23,548 nucleotides of DNA from JBCCMB01 sp039026555 (GTDB taxonomy: Bacteria; Pseudomonadota; Alphaproteobacteria; Caulobacterales; Hyphomonadaceae), in assembly GCA_039026555.1 (NCBI GenBank), contig JBCCMB010000031.1, positions 1 to 23,548 on the forward strand, given 5' to 3'. The first letter of the stretch is position 1, and each line of letters starts with the position of its first letter. A model generated the notes under the pieces. The model did not search any database. It had not been told where the DNA came from and saw nothing but the letters and a program-made list of their open reading frames with translations. This document shows, piece by piece, positions 1-7,531 of the stretch. Made by a program: the position numbers and the translations under genes.

Positions 1-194
1 ACCGCGAAGAAAGACAAGACCGACCACTGATCCGCGAGCGCGCCCAACCCGTTCGGTCCCAACGCGGCCCCCGCGAGCACAAACCCGGCAACCGCAGGGA
101 TCTTGCCGAGCCGGAGCAGCGGCACGACAATCCCCGCCGCGAACAGGAAAACCAGCGCGTCCTTAATCAGTATTTCTTGGCCGCCATGATGCAC
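1..194 (-). CDS. Kef-type monovalent cation:proton antiporter, N-terminal fragment
   Basis: This open frame runs off the left edge of the window, so only about the first 64 residues are present. They begin V/M-H-H-G-G-Q, followed by a hydrophobic helix (DALVFLFAAGIVVPLL) and the motif KIPAVAGFVLAGAALGPNGL. This matches the first two membrane segments of the CPA2 (KefB/KefC/YbaL) family, whose members often start M-H-H and carry a P-x-V-G-Y-L-L-A-G-x-x-x-G-P signature. The family exchanges K+ or Na+ for H+ across the inner membrane. The chosen start is GTG at 194, with a weak GGTGGGA upstream. An in-frame stop about 11 codons upstream limits alternatives. The C-terminal NAD-binding (TrkA-N) domain, if present, lies outside the window, so the subfamily cannot be decided. 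Confidence 0.75.
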   Translation of the reverse strand, partial: MHHGGQEILIKDALVFLFAAGIVVPLLRLGKIPAVAGFVLAGAALGPNGLGALADQWSVLSFFA

Positions 195-320
195 GATATG
201 GTCCCACCCGACTCGAACTCAGCAGAGTCTATGTCCGATCGCGCTCAATCGCATCCTTTTACGCGAGCAACAGCGCAGTTCGCGGACACCGCTCGCTTCC
301 TGAGCGGCGCGTATTGAAAA

Positions 321-348
321 CGGCGCGCTGATGGTGCTCAGCACGCCG
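321..348 (-). terminator. Rho-independent terminator of the thiolase gene
   Basis: Read on the minus strand, this is an 11-base-pair stem CGGCGTGCTGA/TCAGCGCGCCG with one T-G wobble and a 6-base loop, followed directly by TTTTC. It lies 33 bases past the thiolase stop codon, in the right orientation to end that transcript before the antiporter gene. Confidence 0.75.
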
Positions 349-380
349 AATCCTAAAGGTCGACCTAAGCCAATAGGAGG

Positions 381-1562
381 CTAAATGCGCTCAACCGCCA
401 TTGCGATGCCTTCACCGCCGCCAATGCAGAGCGACGCGACGCCTTTCTTGGCGTCTTTTTGCTCCATGGCGTTGAGAAGCGTCACGACCACGCGCGCGCC
501 TGACGCGCCGATCGGATGGCCGAGCGCGCAAGCGCCGCCATTCACGTTGAGCTTGTCGTGCGAGACGCCCAATTCCTTCATCGCGATCATCGGAACAACG
601 GCGAAAGCCTCGTTCACCTCCCAAAGATCAACATCAGCGACGTCCCACCCAGCCTTTGAAAGCGCTTCTTTCATGGCGGGCACCGGCGCCGTCGTAAAAT
701 ATTCAGGCTCGTGAGAGTGAGACGCCATGGAGACGATTTTCGCAAGCGGCTTAAGCCCGCGCTTGTCCGCTTCCGACTGTTTCATCAACACCAAAGCGGC
801 AGCGCCGTCGGAAATGGCCGAAGCGTTCGCCGCCGTCACCGTGCCGTCCTTGTTAAACGCCGGCCTTAGCTGCGGAATTTTGTCGGGCCGAGCGGAACGG
901 GGCAACTCGTCCTCCTCAACGACCGTTTCTCCCTTGCGGGTTTTCACGGTGACCGGAGCTATTTCGCGCTTGAAGCGGCCTTCTTTGGTCGCCGCCTGGG
1001 CGCGGGCCAGGGTCTCTAGCGCATATGCGTCCTGTTCCTCGCGCGTGAATTGATACTCGCCGGCGATCATGTCCGCGAATTTGCCCATGGGCTCGTGCGT
1101 ATAGGCGTCTTCCAGGCCGTCCATCGCCATATGGTCTTTCGCGCCGGCATGGCCGTATTTGTGGCCTTTCCTCAGCTCGATCATGTGCGGCGCGTTGGTC
1201 ATGCTTTCCATACCGCCCGCGACGACGACTTCCGCTTCCCCGGCGAGGATGGCGTTGCGGCCTAGAACCGCCGCTTCCATGCCGGATCCGCACATTTTAT
1301 TGATGGTGGAGGCTTTCACCGATTTGGGCAGCTCAGCCTTAATGCTGGCTTGCCTCGCGGGCGCCTGCCCCTGACCGGCCGGCAGGCAATTGCCCATGAC
1401 AATCTGATCGACGGCGTCCTTATCCAGGCCCGCATCTTTCACTGCGCCTTCTACCGCGAATGCGCCGAGCTCGTTCGCCGAAAACGACGCCAAATCACCC
1501 AAAAGACCGCCCATTGGCGTACGGGCCATGCCTACGATGACGACGGGATCTGATGCGCTCAT
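381..1562 (-). CDS. Thiolase (acetyl-CoA C-acyltransferase)
   Basis: This cytosolic thiolase of 393 residues condenses two acetyl-CoA to acetoacetyl-CoA or cleaves 3-ketoacyl-CoA. The catalytic elements are intact: the acyl-accepting cysteine in INKMCGSG (about Cys91), NEAFAV, GHPIGASG (His349) and the second cysteine in SLCIGGGEG (Cys379). Length is typical for the family. A longer frame starts at 1628, but the ATG at 1562 is preferred because GGAGG lies 8 bases upstream and the family N-terminus (VVIVGMARTPMGG) follows at once. The gene stands alone, with a terminator downstream and a palindrome upstream. Sequence alone does not separate a biosynthetic (PhaA/AtoB-like) from a degradative (FadA-like) role, so no symbol is given. 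Confidence 0.95.
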   Translation of the reverse strand: MSASDPVVIVGMARTPMGGLLGDLASFSANELGAFAVEGAVKDAGLDKDAVDQIVMGNCLPAGQGQAPARQASIKAELPKSVKASTINKMCGSGMEAAVLGRNAILAGEAEVVVAGGMESMTNAPHMIELRKGHKYGHAGAKDHMAMDGLEDAYTHEPMGKFADMIAGEYQFTREEQDAYALETLARAQAATKEGRFKREIAPVTVKTRKGETVVEEDELPRSARPDKIPQLRPAFNKDGTVTAANASAISDGAAALVLMKQSEADKRGLKPLAKIVSMASHSHEPEYFTTAPVPAMKEALSKAGWDVADVDLWEVNEAFAVVPMIAMKELGVSHDKLNVNGGACALGHPIGASGARVVVTLLNAMEQKDAKKGVASLCIGGGEGIAMAVERI

Positions 1563-1629
1563 TGGGACGTCCTCCGAATTGTTGTTTTGCACCGCGAAAG
1601 AAAAGCGACGTGGCTCGCTAAGAGTCAAG

Positions 1630-1649
1630 CAATCTTCGATCGTAGATTG
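1630..1649. promoter_or_regulatory. Near-perfect 20-bp palindrome upstream of the thiolase gene
   Basis: CAATCTTCGATCGTAGATTG is a dyad with a single mismatched pair around a CGATCG centre. It is 67 bases upstream of the thiolase start and directly abuts TTGACT (1628-1623 on the minus strand), a plausible -35 box, though no good -10 follows. It looks like a dimeric regulator's operator. No known regulator is identified. Confidence 0.4.
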
Positions 1650-1725
1650 GCTTCAAAGCAACGACGCACGTGACCGAAATCGCTCGAACCAAGCCAGTTA
1701 CAGGCCTAAGGCGGAATTGACGGCG

Positions 1726-1959
1726 CTATTTCTTCTTGGCCGGCTTTTTCGTCGGAAGCTCTTCAACTTCGAACGTCATTTGCATGTTGACGCGATAAGC
1801 GGACACTTTTCCATTCTTGATCACTGTCGACATGTTGTTGACGTTGGCGGACTTCAACCCGCGAACAGTTTTCGCAAAACGCGCAACGGCCTTTTGAATA
1901 GCGTCCTCAAACGATTTTGAGCTCTCCGCCATGATTTGTTCAGACTTCATGATCGACAT
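1726..1959 (-). CDS. Dodecin family protein
   Basis: This small protein of 77 residues has the dodecin fold signature: SFEDAIQKAVARFAKTVRGLK (helix) then NGKVSAYRVNMQMTFEVEE (beta strands). Dodecins assemble into hollow dodecamers that bind and buffer flavins or related cofactors. The protein has no tryptophan at all, so the Trp that stacks on flavin in classical dodecins is absent. Flavin binding is therefore uncertain. The C-terminus is a lysine-rich tail (TKKPAKKK). The start at 1959 has AGGAG six bases upstream. Internal Met4 and Met10 are possible later starts. It is flanked by, but not obviously co-transcribed with, the methyltransferase (123-base gap). Confidence 0.85.
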   Translation of the reverse strand: MSIMKSEQIMAESSKSFEDAIQKAVARFAKTVRGLKSANVNNMSTVIKNGKVSAYRVNMQMTFEVEELPTKKPAKKK

Positions 1960-2082
1960 GATCGTCTCCTATTGCATCCCCGACATTAACTATTCGGCAT
2001 CAGATCCGAGCGACGGTTGAAGCGCAAGCCCGCCACCCTTGGCGCGAGAATTCAGATCTATGATTTCTCCAACGACACGAAT

Positions 2083-2682
2083 TTACACGGTTCCTGAGCC
2101 GTCATTCGGTTCCAAAACGTACAAGCTCTGCAGAAAAGCGCCGGCGTAAGGCTTCTGGCTCGCATGGATGAGTTTGAAGCCCAACCGCTGAAACGCCATC
2201 CGCCAACTCGCATCGTCTCGATTGGTGTGCGGATGCCCGAAGAATTCCAAATTCGTGACGCTGTCAGCGACTTTTGTCAGCCGGCGTTGGAATCCGGACG
2301 TGTAGATATCCTCAATCACCAAAACCCGCTTTGCAATGCGCGTCGCTTCTACAAGGATCGCATCCGGGTCCGTCGTATGGTGCAGCATGGTCAGCAGCAA
2401 AGCGGCGTCATAGCTTTTGTCGGCGAAAGGCGTTCGACCTCCCGCATACAAGATGGGCCGGACGTCCTCTCGACAACTTGCATCCCGAATATCCAGCCCA
2501 TCGATTTGAAACCCGGCCTCGCGCATGACGGACAATACGGTGCCCGGACCGGACCCGACGTCCAATAATCGATCGTCAACCGAGAGATGGGGCGCGATCC
2601 AATCGCGCTTGCGCCTCGCATCCGCCATCCACAACGCGTGAATGGCGGATCCCAACACCGGCGTGCGCCATAGCCCGCGCAT
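2083..2682 (-). CDS. Class I SAM-dependent methyltransferase
   Basis: This protein of 199 residues has the Rossmann-type SAM-binding motif I LLDVGSGPGT (about residues 39-48), an acidic second strand IDGLDIRD (60-67) and the post-motif LLLTMLHHTTD (95-105) typical of Methyltransf_11/UbiE-like enzymes. The substrate cannot be inferred. The start has AGGAG five bases upstream and follows mnmA by 52 bases on the same strand. This suggests possible co-transcription, but a T-run (minus strand) in the gap leaves that open. No membrane segment or signal peptide is visible. Confidence 0.85.
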   Translation of the reverse strand: MRGLWRTPVLGSAIHALWMADARRKRDWIAPHLSVDDRLLDVGSGPGTVLSVMREAGFQIDGLDIRDASCREDVRPILYAGGRTPFADKSYDAALLLTMLHHTTDPDAILVEATRIAKRVLVIEDIYTSGFQRRLTKVADSVTNLEFFGHPHTNRDDASWRMAFQRLGFKLIHASQKPYAGAFLQSLYVLEPNDGSGTV

Positions 2683-2734
2683 CTTCGCTCCTTCGCTAAA
2701 AAACGAGACCTAGCGCGAGTTTAGGCGAGACGCC

Positions 2735-3931
2735 CTACACAGGCGTGTGAACAAGCTCAGCGTTATAAGCGCTGACCGTGCCGGTGATGAAGCCGCCGCC
2801 CAGCACAACGGACGCCGCGTCGTCATAAAGAACGCACGCTTGGCCAGGCGCGACGCCTTCTTCATTGTCGTCGAACCGAAATCCGGGTGCGCCTTCAATG
2901 AGCGTCATGACGCCCGGCTTGGGCGGCCGCGTTGACCGCACGCGCGCCATCGCGCGGGTGTTGGCGCGGCACGCGTCTTCCAAGGCGCCGTCTCCCAGCC
3001 AATTGGTTTCGCCCATGCTCAGCGCGGCGGTCTCGAGCGCCTCGCGCGGGCCGACGATCACGCGGTGATTGGGCGCATCCAGCTTGACCACAAAAAGCGG
3101 TTCGCCGGTCGCAACGCCCAAGCCGCGCCTTTGGCCGACCGTGTAGCGTATCACGCCGTCATGTCGACCGAGTACGCGACCATCCAGATGAACGATATCG
3201 CCGGGTTCGACCGCGCCTGGACGCAGGCGTTCTACGACAGAAGCGTATTTTCCCGTCGGCACGAAGCATATGTCTTGGCTGTCCGGTTTCGCCGCGACCT
3301 GAAGACCCAGACCCGCCGCCGCCCGGCGCACATCGTCCTTCTTCATCCCGCCCAACGGGAACCGTAGAAACCCCAACTGTTCCGGCGTCGTCGCGAACAA
3401 GAAATAGGATTGATCCTTGTCGGCGTCCGCCGCGCGCGCGAGTTCGGGACCGCCCTCGCCCATCATTCGGCGGATGTAATGGCCCGTCGCCATGCAGTCC
3501 GCACCTAAATCTTTCGCCGTGCCCAAAAGATCTTTGAACTTCACGCTTTGATTGCAGCGGATACAGGGAATGGGCGTCGACCCCGCCAAATACGTATCGG
3601 CGAAATCTTCCATAACCTGTTCTTTGAAGCGGCTTTCATAGTCCAGCACATAATGCGGGATCCCAAGATCTTCCGCGACGCGGCGCGCATCGTGAATATC
3701 TTGTCCCGCGCAGCACGCGCCGGATTTTTTGATCGCCGCGCCGTGATCATAAAGCTGCAGCGTTACGCCGACCACGTCATAGCCGGCCATCGCCAACAAA
3801 GCGGCGGTCACGGAACTATCCACGCCGCCCGACATCGCGGCGACGACGCGCGTTTGCGCGCGAGGTTTGTCAAATCCAAGATCTAAATCCGCCCCGGCGC
3901 TGAGCGCGGCGGCGAGTACGTCATGCGTCAT
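2735..3931 (-). CDS. mnmA: tRNA-specific 2-thiouridylase MnmA
   Basis: MnmA adds sulfur at C2 of wobble uridine 34 in tRNA-Lys, -Glu and -Gln, using ATP and a persulfide relay. The 398-residue protein has the PP-loop MSGGVDSS (33-40), the catalytic cysteine in PIPCIRCNQ (the Cys before Asn, about Cys126), and the second cysteine in DSQDICFVP (about Cys222). GHYIRR and KDQSYFLF are also family hallmarks. It is about 30 residues longer than the E. coli protein, mainly an N-terminal extension before the first strand. AGGAGG lies seven bases upstream of the ATG. It follows flgL after 73 bases with no clear terminator between them. Confidence 0.97.
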   Translation of the reverse strand: MTHDVLAAALSAGADLDLGFDKPRAQTRVVAAMSGGVDSSVTAALLAMAGYDVVGVTLQLYDHGAAIKKSGACCAGQDIHDARRVAEDLGIPHYVLDYESRFKEQVMEDFADTYLAGSTPIPCIRCNQSVKFKDLLGTAKDLGADCMATGHYIRRMMGEGGPELARAADADKDQSYFLFATTPEQLGFLRFPLGGMKKDDVRRAAAGLGLQVAAKPDSQDICFVPTGKYASVVERLRPGAVEPGDIVHLDGRVLGRHDGVIRYTVGQRRGLGVATGEPLFVVKLDAPNHRVIVGPREALETAALSMGETNWLGDGALEDACRANTRAMARVRSTRPPKPGVMTLIEGAPGFRFDDNEEGVAPGQACVLYDDAASVVLGGGFITGTVSAYNAELVHTPV

Positions 3932-4004
3932 TTTTTGGCCTCCTACGGGGTCAAGGCCCGCAGCAAACGAGTAATTGGAGGCCGCCTATAACGCGTTTTT
4001 CAAC

Positions 4005-4922
4005 TTATAGCACGTCTAACAAGCTGAGGCCGCGCAGCGTGTTGAACACGGAGGCTGAGGCTTGGTAGGACAATTCCGCCTGGTTCAGCCTCACCGCAAC
4101 TTCCGCCAGATCCACATCCGTGATGCCCAGCACTGTTTGTTCCAGGGCGTTTGCGCTTGCGGTTTGGCGATCAACACTCATTTCGGCTTCTTTCAGGACG
4201 CGCCCGTTTTCGCCCTGCACCGAAATGAGATCCGCATAGATGTCGTCTAAGCGCGAGATCTCCGTCGTCAAAGCGGCGCTTTGCGCATCCGTAATGTCGC
4301 CGGAGAACGGGCCGTTCACGCCGTCATGAAAGATCTTCAAATTTCTAATCACGTCGAAAATGTCATTCGCAGCATCCGCCGCGATCGGGCCGGCTTTGAC
4401 ATTCCTATAATCGTCGAGTGCGACTTCCTGAGCTTCAGCGTCTTGCTCAAACGCATTCGCCAGCGGGTTGGCCGCCAAATCAGCCAGCGTATCCGCAATG
4501 ACCGGTTCACGATCATTCAAAGTGCCGCCGAAAATGTATTGGCCGCCATGTTTCATATTGAACATGTCCTTGATCGTCGCGAAGGCCTGCTGAAGCTCGC
4601 TTTCGATCGCATCGCCATTGTCCAGTGCAACGCCTTCCAGCAAGGCTTGCTTGAGCTGTGTGATCGCATCGCCCGCCCGCGACAGCGCGATGTCTTGAAC
4701 TTCCAGGCGTGTTTGCAGTTCAACGCCCGCCGCGCGCTGCGCTTCGACGCGTGCCAAGAGCCGTTGGCTTGAGACAAGCGTTTCAGCGTCTCGACCATAA
4801 CCCTTCAAATCCGTCGCCTTGTTCTGGCTCGCCGTTTGCGCGCTCGCGTCGAAAATCGAACGCTGGGATCTCTGCAGATCGCTGAGCGCGCTTTGGGAGA
4901 TCATGGATGTGGCGATACGCAT
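4005..4922 (-). CDS. flgL: Flagellar hook-filament junction protein FlgL (HAP3)
   Basis: FlgL forms the second junction ring between hook and filament and is exported through the flagellar type III apparatus. The 305-residue protein starts MRIATSMISQSAL and has flagellin-like coiled-coil ends: the N-terminal heptad region (about 1-60) and a C-terminal segment with AEVAVRLNQAELSYQASASVF, close to the flagellin/FlgL C-terminal signature. GGQYIFGGT in the middle is typical of FlgL. The ATG has GAGGAG seven bases upstream. The gene is 19 bases downstream of flgK, so the two almost certainly share a transcript and should be produced late, with hook completion. Confidence 0.93.
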   Translation of the reverse strand: MRIATSMISQSALSDLQRSQRSIFDASAQTASQNKATDLKGYGRDAETLVSSQRLLARVEAQRAAGVELQTRLEVQDIALSRAGDAITQLKQALLEGVALDNGDAIESELQQAFATIKDMFNMKHGGQYIFGGTLNDREPVIADTLADLAANPLANAFEQDAEAQEVALDDYRNVKAGPIAADAANDIFDVIRNLKIFHDGVNGPFSGDITDAQSAALTTEISRLDDIYADLISVQGENGRVLKEAEMSVDRQTASANALEQTVLGITDVDLAEVAVRLNQAELSYQASASVFNTLRGLSLLDVL

Positions 4923-4941
4923 GATAAAGCTCCTCTAGGGC

Positions 4942-7059
4942 TTAAACGAGCCGCAGGAGCGTGTCGTAGAGCTCCTGGGCGGCTTGAATCATTCGGGAGG
5001 CGGCCGAATAGGCCTGCTGATAGGTCGTCATCTTGATCAATTCTTCGTCCAGATTGACGCCTTCATCAGCGGCGCGGCGCAGCGTGATCTCGTCTTTAAC
5101 CGCGGACGCGGCGGTTCTCACATTGTCAGCCGAGACGGCGCGGGAACCTGCATAACCTGCGAGCCGCGCCCCATAATCGATGACGCTCGCCGTCTGCGCA
5201 CCCATACCGCCAGCTTCGGAGAACGCGCGATTGGTGGCGCCGGACGTCGATAAAAGCGTGGCGCCGCGTCCATCGCCGGGCGCAACGACCAGATCGCCGA
5301 CCGCCGCGCCCCCCAGATCAGCTTGAGCGACGCCTAGAAGATCCGGGTTGGACGCAATGTCCGAATGAATTTGCAATCCCCGGGCGCGCCCGGCCGGCGC
5401 CAATTCGCCAAGTCCGAACAATTCCGATACGGAAACGCCCGTTCCGCCGCGGGCGGTTCCATCTTGCGCAATATCGACGCTGGTCAATCGCGACGAGGCT
5501 GTCGGGGTGATCGTCAAAGTTCCGTCGGCGGCGAGCGATGCGGTGGCGTCCACGCCAAGGGCGGTGTTCATGTCAGCCACCATGTCCGCGACCGTCGCGC
5601 CCGCGCCCACCGTATAGACAACGTCGCGCACTACATATCCGTTCTCGTCTTTAAACGCGAAGGTCAGCGTCTCGCCGGGCGTAAAGCCGTGCGCGTCCGT
5701 TCCGGTCAGGCCTGTGGCATAGCTGAGCGGCGTGGGATGTTCGACGAGATTGTTGAGACCGAACGTATGCGCAAAACCGCGTCCCGAGCGGGAGGACGGC
5801 GTGGTTTCATCCTGCTGCACGACGACGCCGTTTCCAGCGCCCGCCGCCGACAAAGTCAAACTACCGTTTGTAAATGTTGCAGAGCCGTCCGCTCCGAGCG
5901 CGGTGTTGAGCGCCGTCGTCAATGCGCCGATCGTCCCGGTGAACGCCGTGGTCGCGCCTGCTGCGTTGGTGATCTGGCCCGCGTCGAAATCGATCTCTAG
6001 ATTCTGAACGACGCGTCCATCCGCATCGGTGATTGCAACGTGCGACACGCCTGTAAAGTTCAGCGAATCTGTCGACAGCAGCCCGGTATTGTCGCCGACC
6101 AAAGTCGCCGGTGCGGGAACGGATGTCGTGTTGTTGTGCGCCGCGTTGAGCGCGTCTGCGACGCCGGCGGCGAATTCGCCGAGACCTAATGCAAGATCCG
6201 CCAAATCACTGTCGCGAACTTTCAACAAGCCGTACAATTCGCCGCCCTGAAGACTGGGCTCTAAGGCGACGGCGGTCGAGGAACGCGGCTGAGTGATGGA
6301 GAGCGACGGATATTGCTGTGGCGATACGCTTGTTCCGAACGACAAAGTCGCGGCGTCCGTATCTGCGAGCAAAACGCCGTTCGTGGTCCGCACTTCAACG
6401 CCACCGAGGGCGCCGTCTTGGACGCGAATATCGATGATCTCGGACAAACGATCCAACATGCCGGCTTGTTCGGTTTGGGCTTGCGAGGCGTCGGCGCCGG
6501 ACGCTGTCGCGGATCGAATAGACCCGTTAAGATCGGCGATGCCGCGCATCAGCGCGTTCGCTTCTTCCATCGCCGATTGCAGCTTGACGTTTGTTTCGTC
6601 GCGCAACGTCGATATCTCAATGGCGGTGCGATCCAGCTGGCTCAATAAGGTCGTGAGGCTGGAGAGCGACTGACCTTGTCGCGTGCTAGACGACGGATCA
6701 AGCGCGAGGCTGCCAAAATCGGCGAACACATCATCCAGCGCGCCAAACATAGTGCCGGGTTGCGAGGGGTCGCCGAACAAGCCTTGCGCGCGATCCAGAT
6801 AGCTTGCGGAGATGGCGGCGGAGGCGATGTCCGCTGCGCTTCGCATTTCCGCATCCGCCAGGAATTTATTGGCGGCGCGTTGAATTTGCGCCTGAACGCC
6901 GGCCAACCCGCCGGACGCCTCTTGGGAGATAAAATTGACGTCGAGCCGCGAATATCCCTCGGTATTAATGTTTGCGACATTGTTCGAGACCGTGCGCAGC
7001 GCCGTTTGGTTCGCCTGGAGCGCAGATAGACTCGTATTCATAATGGCGGAAATGCTCAA
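4942..7059 (-). CDS. flgK: Flagellar hook-associated protein 1 FlgK (TTG start)
   Basis: FlgK is the first junction protein on top of the hook. The N-terminal region ALQANQTALRTVSNNVANINTEGYSR and the C-terminal TTYQQAYSAASRMIQ are the paired flagellar rod/hook signatures. The large middle is Ala/Gly/Thr/Asp-rich surface domain. I place the start at TTG 7059 (705 residues, beginning LSISAIMNTSLSALQ, read as Met). It has GGAGG exactly five bases upstream and restores the M-S-x-x-x-I-M-N-T start usual in FlgK. The ATG at 7041 has no ribosome site, the GTG at 7062 is only two bases from the SD, and the 5'-most ATG (7125) adds residues unlike the family. A sigma-54-type promoter lies about 190 bases upstream. 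Confidence 0.92.
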   Translation of the reverse strand: MSISAIMNTSLSALQANQTALRTVSNNVANINTEGYSRLDVNFISQEASGGLAGVQAQIQRAANKFLADAEMRSAADIASAAISASYLDRAQGLFGDPSQPGTMFGALDDVFADFGSLALDPSSSTRQGQSLSSLTTLLSQLDRTAIEISTLRDETNVKLQSAMEEANALMRGIADLNGSIRSATASGADASQAQTEQAGMLDRLSEIIDIRVQDGALGGVEVRTTNGVLLADTDAATLSFGTSVSPQQYPSLSITQPRSSTAVALEPSLQGGELYGLLKVRDSDLADLALGLGEFAAGVADALNAAHNNTTSVPAPATLVGDNTGLLSTDSLNFTGVSHVAITDADGRVVQNLEIDFDAGQITNAAGATTAFTGTIGALTTALNTALGADGSATFTNGSLTLSAAGAGNGVVVQQDETTPSSRSGRGFAHTFGLNNLVEHPTPLSYATGLTGTDAHGFTPGETLTFAFKDENGYVVRDVVYTVGAGATVADMVADMNTALGVDATASLAADGTLTITPTASSRLTSVDIAQDGTARGGTGVSVSELFGLGELAPAGRARGLQIHSDIASNPDLLGVAQADLGGAAVGDLVVAPGDGRGATLLSTSGATNRAFSEAGGMGAQTASVIDYGARLAGYAGSRAVSADNVRTAASAVKDEITLRRAADEGVNLDEELIKMTTYQQAYSAASRMIQAAQELYDTLLRLV

Positions 7060-7088
7060 CACGGCCTCCAGACATTCACGTGGCGAGA

Positions 7089-7122
7089 TTTGCCGGGTCT
7101 TTCTTGCCCAGCGGCCGGCAAA
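7089..7122. promoter_or_regulatory. Inverted repeat TTTGCCGG/CCGGCAAA, candidate FlbD (ftr) sites
   Basis: Two perfect 8-base arms (7089-7096 and 7115-7122) are separated by 18 bases. They lie in the leader of flgK, about 125-160 bases downstream of its predicted sigma-54 start point. Caulobacter FlbD is known to bind ftr elements built on CGGCAAA-type sequence, sometimes downstream of the promoter. The match here is from memory of that pattern, so the assignment is inference. An RNA hairpin in the leader is an alternative. Confidence 0.5.
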
Positions 7123-7258
7123 CATAGCCTAGCCGCCAAGGCCTGAAATCCTGTACATACCCCAGGGAACATTCTGTTTTATTTAAGTTTTTTGCGGCGC
7201 TTCTGCGATCGCGATTAACCATGGCGACGAATGCGCCCACGGTGTTGTGGTGTTAAGT

Positions 7259-7274
7259 CGCAACTATCAGGCCA
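7259..7274 (-). promoter_or_regulatory. Sigma-54 promoter of flgKL
   Basis: On the minus strand this reads TGGCCTGATAGTTGCG. It has GG at -24 and GC at -12 with the obligatory 10 bases between, and close agreement with TGGCAC-N5-TTGCA. Transcription would start near 7248, giving a leader of about 190 bases before the TTG start of flgK. The hook-associated genes of Caulobacter are known to be sigma-54 dependent. Confidence 0.65.
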
Positions 7275-7321
7275 GTCCTCAGAACTGTCCCAATGACGTC
7301 GTGAACATCTCTAAGGCAGGT

Positions 7322-7336
7322 CGGCATAAACTGCCG
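7322..7336. promoter_or_regulatory. Palindrome CGGCATAAACTGCCG, candidate FlbD enhancer site
   Basis: This is a perfect 5-base dyad CGGCA/TGCCG with a 5-base AT-rich centre, sharing CGGCA with the flgK leader repeat. It sits about 100 bases upstream of the fliK sigma-54 promoter and about 50 bases upstream of the flgK one, a normal enhancer distance for both. FlbD binding is inferred from position and composition only. Confidence 0.4.
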
Positions 7337-7434
7337 GACCGCGACTAGGACGGCTTTGCCCACTGGTTTGCGTTCAACCCAGTTCGTAAACGCTTGAACT
7401 GCGGTTTTATTGAGATTTTTGGGTAAATGATTAC

Positions 7435-7450
7435 TGGCCCGGCGGTTGCA
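7435..7450 (+). promoter_or_regulatory. Sigma-54 promoter of the fliK-flgD-flgE operon
   Basis: TGGCCCGGCGGTTGCA matches the sigma-54 consensus at nearly every position, with the GG and GC elements at the exact 10-base spacing. The predicted start point is near 7461, about 70 bases ahead of the fliK ATG. An enhancer-binding protein is required for such promoters, and one (FlbD) is encoded in this window. Confidence 0.8.
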
Positions 7451-7531
7451 AACCCTGAACTCGCTGGGTCCGTTCCACCCGAATGGGCTCGGCGCGTAGA
7501 GTAAGTTTCAATAGCTAGGGCGGCATCTGAG

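Larger units (their letters stand above)
7060..7531. other. Divergent regulatory gap between flgKL and fliK-flgD-flgE
   Basis: This 472-base region has no convincing gene. The minus-strand frame that enters it at 7345-7917 mostly overlaps fliK and resembles no family. It holds one sigma-54-like promoter on each strand, a long-arm inverted repeat, a short CGGCA/TGCCG palindrome, and an AT-rich stretch (about 7170-7192) between the two sides. Single TTAA words occur at 7216-7219 and 7253-7256, but they are not spaced as a CtrA box. Confidence 0.7.

Noticed and set aside
289..307. Hairpin CCGCTC/GAGCGG between the antiporter and thiolase
   Set aside because: Only six base pairs, no T-run on either strand, and a better terminator (321-348) already ends the thiolase transcript.
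385..714. Plus-strand frame of 109 codons with a strong AGGAGG before its ATG, antisense to the thiolase 3' end
   Set aside because: The product resembles no family and the opposite strand encodes a complete, highly conserved thiolase. The AGGAGG is probably chance sequence just past the thiolase stop.
3932..4004. Search for a terminator or promoter between flgL and mnmA
   Set aside because: No stem of useful length with a T-run and no clear -35/-10 pair was found, so whether mnmA is read from flgKL stays open.
5365..6000. Plus-strand frame of 211 codons antisense to flgK
   Set aside because: Arg/Gly-rich, no domain, and the start has no ribosome site. A typical GC-rich shadow frame.
7216..7256. 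Possible CtrA site in the flgK/fliK gap
   Set aside because: Two TTAA words occur but 37 bases apart, not the seven-base spacing required, and the sigma-54 promoters explain this region better.
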